Below are positions 24,600 through 29,425 of a DNA stretch of 29,425 nt, piece after piece; position 1 is the first letter of the stretch; each line of letters starts with the position of its first letter. Source of the stretch: Actinomycetes bacterium. Lineage in GTDB: Bacteria > Actinomycetota > Actinomycetes > Propionibacteriales > Propionibacteriaceae. The stretch covers positions 1-29,425 of the forward strand of contig JAKOQD010000240.1 of the NCBI GenBank assembly GCA_029778515.1. Direction: 5' to 3'. The notes beneath the pieces are model-generated. The model was given only the letters and a program-made list of their open reading frames with translations, searched no databases and had not been told where the DNA came from. A program made the translations under genes and the position numbers.

Positions 24600-26279
24600 T
24601 CAGCCGGCGCGAACCGTTGCCAGCAACTCCTCGGCGTGGGCGATCGCCACTTCACTGGAGTCCAGGCCGCCCATCATGGTGGCCAGCACGGCTAGCCGGT
24701 CCTCATCGGTGACCAAGCGCACGCCGCTGGTGGTCACCGAGCCGTCGTCGGCCTTGCTGACCTGGTAGTGCCGGTCGGCGAAGGCGGCGACTTGGGCCAA
24801 GTGGGTGACGACGATCACCTGGCTGTGCTCGGCCAGCCGCGCCAACCGGCGGCCGATCTCGAGCGCGACCTGGCCGCCGACCCCCGCGTCCACCTCGTCG
24901 AAGACGAACGTGTCGCCGGACGACTGTGCCGCCAGCACGACCTCAAGCGCCAGCCGCACCCGGCTCAACTCACCACCGGACGCGACCTTGCCCAGCGGCC
25001 CGGGCACGCTGCCAGGGTTCGCCGCGAACAGCAGGCTGACCTGATCGGCGCCGTTCGGCCCCAGTTCAGTCGGGGTGAGATCGAACGCGAGCCGAGCTTT
25101 CGGCATGGCCAGCGCCTTCAACTCATCGGCCACGAGCCGGGCCAGAACGTCTGCAGCCGTACGGCGCAGCCCGCTCAGCCGGCCGGCGGACGCAGCCAGC
25201 CGCGCGTCCAGCTCGGCGATCACCTCGCGGAGCTCGCCGATCCGGGTATCCCCCGCGTCCAGGGTCAGCACGCGTTCGGCCGCTTCAGCCGACCAAGACA
25301 GCACCGCGTCAACGGTCTCGCCGTACTTCCGGGTGAGATGGGCCAACTCCGCGCGTCGGCCGGCGATCCACTCCAGTCGTACGGGGTCGGCGTCCAGGCT
25401 CGCCGAATAGGACGCCAGCTCTGAGGCCACATCCGCCAGCGCGGCCGAGGCGTCAGCGAGCTGCGCGGTGATCGGCAGCAACTGCGGGTCGGAGTCGACG
25501 GCCATCCCGAGCGCCTTGCGCGCGACTCCGACGAGACCCATCGCATCGGCCGCGTCGTAGTCGTCCTCGTCGCCGGCAAGGGCGACCAGCGCGGTGTGCG
25601 CGGCCTGGCGGAGGTCGTCCACGGCCTGCAGCCGCAGCGACTCAGCCGCCAGCGTCGCATCCTCGCCGGGCTGCGGATCCGCCTTCGCGATCTCGTCCAA
25701 CCCGAACCGAAGCACATCGAGTTCGCGCGCACGTTCCTGCGACCTCGTGGTGAGCTCGGTGAGTTCGGCCAGCGCAACCAATCGCGCGGAGTAGTCCAAC
25801 CGGTAAGCCGCCAACTCGGTGGCCAGTTCCGACCCGGCATAGCGATCGAGCACTTCAAGCTGCCGCTCAGCGGTGCCAAGCCGCAACTGCTCGGATTGGC
25901 CATGGATGGTCACCCACTCACCCACCAGTCCCGAGCCGGTGGCCAACGGCACCTGCGCGCCGCCGATCGTCATCCGCGACCGGCTGCTGCTCAGCGCCCG
26001 GGCCACCAGAACTTCGTCCTGCTCAAGTTCAGCGTCCAGCTCGGCGAGTGCTAAATGCCGTTGCTCGTCCAAGCGCCAACGACCCTCCACCAGGGCCCGG
26101 GACGCAGTCGTGCGCACCAGCTTCGGATCGGCCTTCGCCCCGGCCAGCAGTGCCAGGCCGGTCACGATCATGGTCTTGCCGGCACCGGTCTCACCGGTGA
26201 CCGCGGTGAAGCCAGGCCCGGGTTCGATCACGGCCTCGCCGATCACGCCGAGGTCGACGATCCGCAGCTCACTGAGCAT
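24600..26279 (-). CDS. recN: DNA repair protein RecN
   Basis: SMC-like ATPase acting early in double-strand-break repair, tethering DNA ends for RecA. The 559-aa protein has Walker A in TAVTGETGAGKTMIV (residues 25-39), a Q-loop-like region VTIHGQSEQLRLG, a central coiled-coil span (about 150-380) with many Ala/Leu/Glu heptads, the ABC signature ASGGELSRVRLALEVVL, and Walker B TFVFDEVDAGVGGQVA followed by VIVVTHLAQVAAFAD. The ATG at 26279 overlaps nadK by 11 bp, and the tlyA-nadK-recN order is a common actinobacterial arrangement. No LexA-type operator is visible directly upstream; transcription likely comes from before tlyA. Confidence 0.96.
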   Translation of the reverse strand: MLSELRIVDLGVIGEAVIEPGPGFTAVTGETGAGKTMIVTGLALLAGAKADPKLVRTTASRALVEGRWRLDEQRHLALAELDAELEQDEVLVARALSSSRSRMTIGGAQVPLATGSGLVGEWVTIHGQSEQLRLGTAERQLEVLDRYAGSELATELAAYRLDYSARLVALAELTELTTRSQERARELDVLRFGLDEIAKADPQPGEDATLAAESLRLQAVDDLRQAAHTALVALAGDEDDYDAADAMGLVGVARKALGMAVDSDPQLLPITAQLADASAALADVASELASYSASLDADPVRLEWIAGRRAELAHLTRKYGETVDAVLSWSAEAAERVLTLDAGDTRIGELREVIAELDARLAASAGRLSGLRRTAADVLARLVADELKALAMPKARLAFDLTPTELGPNGADQVSLLFAANPGSVPGPLGKVASGGELSRVRLALEVVLAAQSSGDTFVFDEVDAGVGGQVALEIGRRLARLAEHSQVIVVTHLAQVAAFADRHYQVSKADDGSVTTSGVRLVTDEDRLAVLATMMGGLDSSEVAIAHAEELLATVRAG

Positions 26280-27201
26280 GCGTTGCGTCCCGTTCCGCAG
26301 CCCCCCGCCAGCCGCTCACCGGCAGGCCGAACTTGCGCACCAGGCGGTGCACGAACGGCTGCTCCGACGTCCGGGCCAGTCGGAGCCGATGCTGCCCCAC
26401 CCGCGCCTCGATCTCCATGCCGCCGGTCACGTCGGTGCTCCGCCGACCATCGCACCAGACCACGCCCCCGGGGCTGCCGCCGGGAAGCACTTCGATCGAG
26501 ACGACCGTCCGATCGCTGAGCACCAGCGGACGGTTGAACAGCGCGTGGGCGCTCAGCGGCACCAGCAGCAGCGCAGACAACTCCGGCCAGATCACCGGGC
26601 CGTGCGCGGAAAAGGCATAGGCGGTCGACCCGGTTGGCGTGGCCACCAGGACGCCGTCGGTCGCCCAGCGCGACAGCGGTCGCTCGTCGATGCGCACCAG
26701 CACCTCGAGCATGCGTTCACGGGCCAGCTTCTCGACCGAGACCTCGTTGATCGCGAACGAGCTCCACAGCTGCTCCCCACCCCGCTCAGCACGCACCACG
26801 GTGTCGATGGTCATGCGCTCCTCGACCTGATAGCTGCGCGAGACCACGGTTTCGATCAGGTGGCCAACCTGGGATGACTCCAGTTCGGCGAGGAAGCCGA
26901 CGTGGCCCAGGTTCACTCCCAGCACCGGCACCTGCCGCGGCAGCGCCCATTCGGCGGCGCGGAGGATGTTGCCGTCGCCGCCGAAGACCACGACCACCTC
27001 ACAAGCAGTGCCGTTGTCCGCATCGAGTACGCCGAGACCTGCGCCGGGGACGCGGGCGGCGAGCGCGTCGAGATCCTCGGAATGCGCCAGGCAACCGATG
27101 CCGTGCGCGTTGATGCCCGTGATGAACTCGGCCGCGGCTTCGAGCGCAGCCGGACGCAGCGGATGGATGGTCACGGCCACTAGCCGACGCTGGTTGGACA
27201 C
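26269..27201 (-). CDS. nadK: NAD kinase
   Basis: Phosphorylates NAD+ to NADP+ with ATP or polyphosphate. The 310-aa protein has the family GGDGN motif (VVVVFGGDGNILRAAEWALP), NLGHVGFLAELE, NEVSVEK and TPTGSTAYAFSAHGPVIWPE, all diagnostic for NadK. I chose the GTG at 27201 (SNQRRLVAV), with AGGG about 8 nt before it; the TTG at 27207 is too close to that site. It lies 9 nt after tlyA and overlaps recN by 11 bp, so the three are co-transcribed. Confidence 0.96.
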   Translation of the reverse strand: MSNQRRLVAVTIHPLRPAALEAAAEFITGINAHGIGCLAHSEDLDALAARVPGAGLGVLDADNGTACEVVVVFGGDGNILRAAEWALPRQVPVLGVNLGHVGFLAELESSQVGHLIETVVSRSYQVEERMTIDTVVRAERGGEQLWSSFAINEVSVEKLARERMLEVLVRIDERPLSRWATDGVLVATPTGSTAYAFSAHGPVIWPELSALLLVPLSAHALFNRPLVLSDRTVVSIEVLPGGSPGGVVWCDGRRSTDVTGGMEIEARVGQHRLRLARTSEQPFVHRLVRKFGLPVSGWRGAAERDATHAQ

Positions 27202-27210
27202 GTGCAAACC

Positions 27211-27951
27211 CTAGCCGCCAGCACTGACATCGGCGGAAACGAAGTGCACGAAGTATTCGACGTTGCCCGACTCCCCGGGGAGGCTGCTCTCACCATGCCA
27301 GTCCGCTCGCCAGCCCAACTCGCCCGCCGTCTGGATCACCGCCGTCACAGCTTGCGTCCGCAGCGCGGCGCTGCGCACCACGCCGTGATCGTCCAGTCCG
27401 GCTCTGCCCACCTCGAACTGCGGCTTCACCAGCAGCAATGCCGAACCGGACGGCCGCAGCACCGCCAACAGTGGACGCAGCAACAGCCGCAGCGAGATGA
27501 ACGAGACATCGCCGACGATCAGGTCGACCGGCTCGCCTTCGACGTGCGCCAAGGTTAGGTCGCGCAGGTTCGTCCGCTCCCAGACCACCACCCGTGGATC
27601 ACTGCGCAAGCCGGACGCGAGCTGCCCGTGGCCGACGTCGACGGCGTACACGCGCTCGGCTCCCCTGGCCAGGCACACCTCGGTGAATCCGCCGGTGGAT
27701 GCGCCGGCGTCCAGCACCCGTCCGCCCACCTCGACGCCTGAATCCGCGAGCGCGCCGAGCAGCTTGTGGGCGGCCCGCGACACCCACGGATCGACCTGTG
27801 CGGCCACAAGGTCAGCTTCGCCGACCAGTTGCGAGGGCTTGGTTGCCGGCTCGCCGTTGACAGTGACCGCCCCGGACACGATCGCGGCCTGCGCAACGGT
27901 ACGGGAGCGGGCCAGACCCCGTTCCACGAGCGCGCGATCCAGACGGATCAC
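27211..27951 (-). CDS. tlyA: TlyA-family rRNA (cytidine-2'-O)-methyltransferase
   Basis: Methylates ribose 2'-OH of C1409 in 16S and C1920 in 23S rRNA in mycobacteria; loss gives capreomycin resistance there. The 246-aa protein has an N-terminal S4 domain (IRLDRALVERGLARSRTVAQAAI), then an FtsJ-like domain beginning SRAAHKLLGAL, the SAM motif VLDAGASTGGFTEVCLARGA, and LLLVKPQFEVGR and NVEYFVHF carrying the downstream Lys and Glu of the catalytic tetrad. The GTG at 27951 overlaps the stop of the small upstream gene in a GTGA junction. In some organisms TlyA is a haemolysin, but rRNA methylation is the better supported role. Confidence 0.94.
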   Translation of the reverse strand: MIRLDRALVERGLARSRTVAQAAIVSGAVTVNGEPATKPSQLVGEADLVAAQVDPWVSRAAHKLLGALADSGVEVGGRVLDAGASTGGFTEVCLARGAERVYAVDVGHGQLASGLRSDPRVVVWERTNLRDLTLAHVEGEPVDLIVGDVSFISLRLLLRPLLAVLRPSGSALLLVKPQFEVGRAGLDDHGVVRSAALRTQAVTAVIQTAGELGWRADWHGESSLPGESGNVEYFVHFVSADVSAGG

Positions 27952-28103
27952 GACTGGTTGAGCGCGCGCTGCAGTGCCTCGACAGCGGCCGCCAACGCGG
28001 CCGGATGCGTGCTGACGTCCTCACCCAGAACCAGTTGGTCCAGCGCCTCGTCGACCTGCGGAACTCCGGTCTGCGGCGGGGGTGTCGGCTCAGTCTCGGT
28101 CAC
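27948..28103 (-). CDS. Small conserved protein upstream of tlyA
   Basis: A 51-aa acidic protein: a Thr/Glu/Pro-rich start, then VPQVDEALDQLVLGEDVSTHPAALAAAVEALQRAL, two probable helices. A short protein of this type, coupled to tlyA, also occurs in mycobacteria (from memory); no function is known to me. The start is uncertain: the GTG at 28103 gives 51 aa; the ATG at 28127, with a GGAG about 10 nt upstream, gives 59 aa. It overlaps tlyA by 4 bp, so it may serve translational coupling or act as a partner of TlyA. Confidence 0.75.
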   Translation of the reverse strand: MTETEPTPPPQTGVPQVDEALDQLVLGEDVSTHPAALAAAVEALQRALNQS

Positions 28104-28131
28104 CCGCACATCGTAGGCCCTGCTCATGGTG

Positions 28132-28632
28132 TCAGGACTCCGGCGACTGCCCAGCCAGGATGATCCGCAGGCCACGATCGAACGACGCCTCCAGGTCGGG
28201 GTCGGTCCTGATGGCGCCCAGCTCGCTGGCTTGGCGATGCAGCTGGGTGGCCTGGGTATGGCCGATCACGTAGATGAGCAGCGTCCGGGCCACGTCCACC
28301 GAGCTGAAACGGGCCAACTCGGCCTCGAACTCGGACACCCCCAGCCGGAAGGCGGTCGCGGTGGCCACCACCTCGGCACCATCCCGGACTGCCAGCATCG
28401 CATCGCGAAGCCGATGGCAGGTCGCCATCAGGTCCGCGTCCACCTCCACCCCGCCGACGATCCGTCCCGCCAAATGGCCAAGCAGTTCCTGCTTATTCTC
28501 GACATGGTGATAAAGGGCGCTGGGCTGCACCTCGAGTTCGGCGGCCAGCCGGCGCATCGAAAAGGAGTCGAGCCCGAAGGCATCCAACAGTCGCAGCGCA
28601 GCGGTGACCACGTCCTGCCTGCTGTTACCCAT
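28132..28632 (-). CDS. bioQ: TetR-family regulator, probable biotin repressor BioQ
   Basis: A 166-aa TetR-type repressor. The N-terminal DNA-binding domain (about 5-50) has the helix-turn-helix FSMRRLAAELEVQPSALYHHVENKQELL; the remaining alpha-helical domain would sense a ligand or partner. It is divergent from bioY, with two TGAAC-N3-GTTCA palindromes between them, matching the BioQ operator type known from Corynebacterium/Mycobacterium biotin regulation. That makes BioQ the best assignment, on context more than sequence. A TAGACT -10 box lies 6 nt before the ATG and there is no ribosome site, so the mRNA is probably leaderless. Tight autoregulation is expected. Confidence 0.85.
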   Translation of the reverse strand: MGNSRQDVVTAALRLLDAFGLDSFSMRRLAAELEVQPSALYHHVENKQELLGHLAGRIVGGVEVDADLMATCHRLRDAMLAVRDGAEVVATATAFRLGVSEFEAELARFSSVDVARTLLIYVIGHTQATQLHRQASELGAIRTDPDLEASFDRGLRIILAGQSPES

Positions 28633-28638
28633 GGCCGC

Positions 28639-28644
28639 AGTCTA
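28639..28644 (-). promoter_or_regulatory. -10 box of bioQ, leaderless spacing
   Basis: TAGACT on the minus strand, followed by six bases and then the bioQ ATG (28630-28632). This is the spacing at which transcription starts on the A of the start codon in actinobacteria. No convincing -35 was found; the operators overlap that region. Confidence 0.6.
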
Positions 28645-28649
28645 TGGGC

Positions 28650-28655
28650 TAACCT
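28650..28655 (+). promoter_or_regulatory. Candidate -10 box of bioY
   Basis: TAACCT fits the TAnnnT pattern. A transcription start about 7 nt later would fall inside the first operator palindrome, so repressor binding would block bioY transcription directly. The -35 is unclear. Confidence 0.4.
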
Positions 28656-28683
28656 GAACACTGTTCACCTGAACACCGTTCAG
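28654..28683. promoter_or_regulatory. Two tandem BioQ-type operators
   Basis: Site 1 TGAACACTGTTCA (28655-28667) is a perfect palindrome about a central C. Site 2 TGAACACCGTTCA (28670-28682) has one mismatched pair. Their centres are 15 bp apart and both carry the TGAAC-N3-GTTCA core. They lie between the divergent bioQ and bioY starts, suited to controlling both. Confidence 0.85.
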
Positions 28684-28707
28684 GCAGTCAATCTCCGAGG
28701 AGTTCCC

Positions 28708-29301
28708 ATGGCCCGCCCCGCAGCCGCGCCCGGCGCCGACCTGGCCCTGATCGCGGTCTTCGCCGCGCTGATCGCGGTGTTCTCGCTGACTCCGATCCCC
28801 GCCGGCGTGATCGGCGTGCCGATCACCCTGCAGACCCTGGCGGTCGCGCTGGCCGGCCTCGTGCTCGGCGCCTGGCGCGGCTTCCTCGCCACCCTGCTGT
28901 ACGTAGTCGTGGGCCTCGCCGGCCTTCCGGTGCTCGCCGGGGGCGCCGCCGGCATCGGCGTGCTCGCCGGCCCCACCGCCGGCTACCTGTTGAGCTTCCC
29001 GCTGGCGGCAGCCGCCACCGGGGCAATCGCGGCCCACGGGCTTCGCCGGCCGAGCCGGTTCCACTACCTGTGGTTAGGGGCAGCGGCCATCGCCGGCGCA
29101 GTCCTGGTCACCACGCCGCTGGGGATCGCCGGCTTGATGGTCAACGCCGGCCTGCCGCTGTCGACCGCGACTGTGGTGGCGCTGGGCTTCGTCCCGCTGG
29201 ACCTGGTGAAGATGCTGGTCGCGGCCGCGATCGCGCTGGCCGTGCACAAGGCCTTTCCCGCGCTGCTGGCGAGCCGGGCTGCGGTGGTCACCGAGCAGTG
29301 A
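28708..29301 (+). CDS. bioY: Biotin ECF transporter substrate-binding (S) component
   Basis: Membrane S-component that binds biotin with high affinity and imports it with the ECF module (BioM ATPase, BioN). The 197-aa protein is almost entirely hydrophobic, with about six membrane segments. The signature PIPAGVIGVPITLQTLAVALAGLVLGAWRG is diagnostic of BioY, followed by GLPVLAGGAAGIGVLAGPTAGYLLSFP. The ATG at 28708 follows GAGGAG at about 6 nt. The stop overlaps the next gene (bioM) as GTGA, and two BioQ-type operators lie upstream. Confidence 0.96.
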   Translation: MARPAAAPGADLALIAVFAALIAVFSLTPIPAGVIGVPITLQTLAVALAGLVLGAWRGFLATLLYVVVGLAGLPVLAGGAAGIGVLAGPTAGYLLSFPLAAAATGAIAAHGLRRPSRFHYLWLGAAAIAGAVLVTTPLGIAGLMVNAGLPLSTATVVALGFVPLDLVKMLVAAAIALAVHKAFPALLASRAAVVTEQ

Positions 29302-29425
29302 TCCGCCTCGACGGGGTTCAGGTTGCGGTTCCAGGATCGGGTGCCGCGCGGACGCAGCGGCGCATCCTCGGCCCGGTGGACCTCGAGCTCAGCGAGCGCC
29401 GGATCGCCTTCATCGGCGCCAACGG
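29298..29425 (+). CDS. bioM: Biotin ECF transporter ATPase, N-terminal fragment (cut by window edge)
   Basis: The GTG at 29298 overlaps the bioY stop by 4 bp and opens a frame of 42 codons to the window edge: IRLDGVQVAVPGSG, then LGPVDLELSERRIAFIGAN, which is the run-up to an ABC Walker A (GxNGSGKST). Position directly after bioY indicates the BioM-type energizing ATPase. The remainder, and any bioN, lie outside the window. Confidence 0.88.
   Translation, partial: MIRLDGVQVAVPGSGAARTQRRILGPVDLELSERRIAFIGAN

Noticed and set aside
26055..26519. Plus-strand open frame over the recN-nadK junction
   Set aside because: Arg/Pro-rich shadow frame; both minus-strand genes are complete and overlapping.

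Overview
This window is ordinary chromosomal sequence from a high-GC actinobacterium. I base this on the Pup-ligase/paf genes, the helY-tatC-tatA-pafC-pafB order known from mycobacteria and relatives, frequent GTG/TTG starts with 4-bp stop/start overlaps, an actinobacterial-type ilvB attenuator, and a BioQ-type TetR regulator divergent from bioY. The gene set would fit Propionibacteriales, but the genus is a guess. Coding density is very high and almost everything lies on the minus strand.

Layout. (1) 1-3101, minus: branched-chain amino acid operon ilvB-ilvN-ilvC (ilvC cut by the window edge), preceded by a 13-codon leader peptide, a long hairpin and an intrinsic terminator. (2) 3263-4516, plus: exported SpoIID/LytB-domain protein. 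(3) 4592-8615, minus: HIT-family hydrolase, hisF and an HelY/Mtr4-like helicase. (4) 8608-12744, minus: diacylglycerol-kinase-family lipid kinase, tatC, tatA, a small membrane protein, pafC and pafB. (5) 12825-13709, plus: glutamyl-Q tRNA(Asp) synthetase, ending at a long inverted repeat. (6) 13879-24106, minus: in transcription order pyrG, NUDIX hydrolase, xerD, parA, a small ribbon-helix-helix-like gene, scpA, scpB, rluB, pafA, a two-domain FKBP lipoprotein and mmuM. Most junctions overlap or are only a few bases apart. (7) 24403-24597: a repeat-rich gap including a five-copy 32-bp tandem array. (8) 24600-28103, minus: a small protein, tlyA, nadK and recN. (9) 28132-29425: divergent bioQ-like TetR gene (minus) and bioY-bioM (plus, bioM cut by the window edge).

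Functional groupings. ilvBNC supplies Val/Leu/Ile precursors under attenuation. The xerD-parA-rhh-scpA-scpB block combines dimer resolution, partitioning and condensin loading. PafA attaches Pup to proteins, and PafB/PafC form the WYL-type DNA-damage activator; here pafA is separated from pafBC, and no pup, dop or prcBA is present. BioY/BioM are parts of an ECF biotin importer, with two palindromic operators in the divergent promoter region.

The most interesting non-gene signals are: (a) an ilvB leader peptide whose GTG sits where transcription is predicted to begin (leaderless); (b) ATCCCGG/CCGGGAT palindromic repeats that entered the coding ends of scpB and xerD and expanded to a tandem array before pyrG; (c) a 25-bp-arm inverted repeat between gluQ and mmuM; (d) paired 19-bp repeats flush with the helY stop codon; (e) paired bioQ/bioY operators with a leaderless bioQ. 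I did not find a clearly new multi-gene defence or metabolic system.
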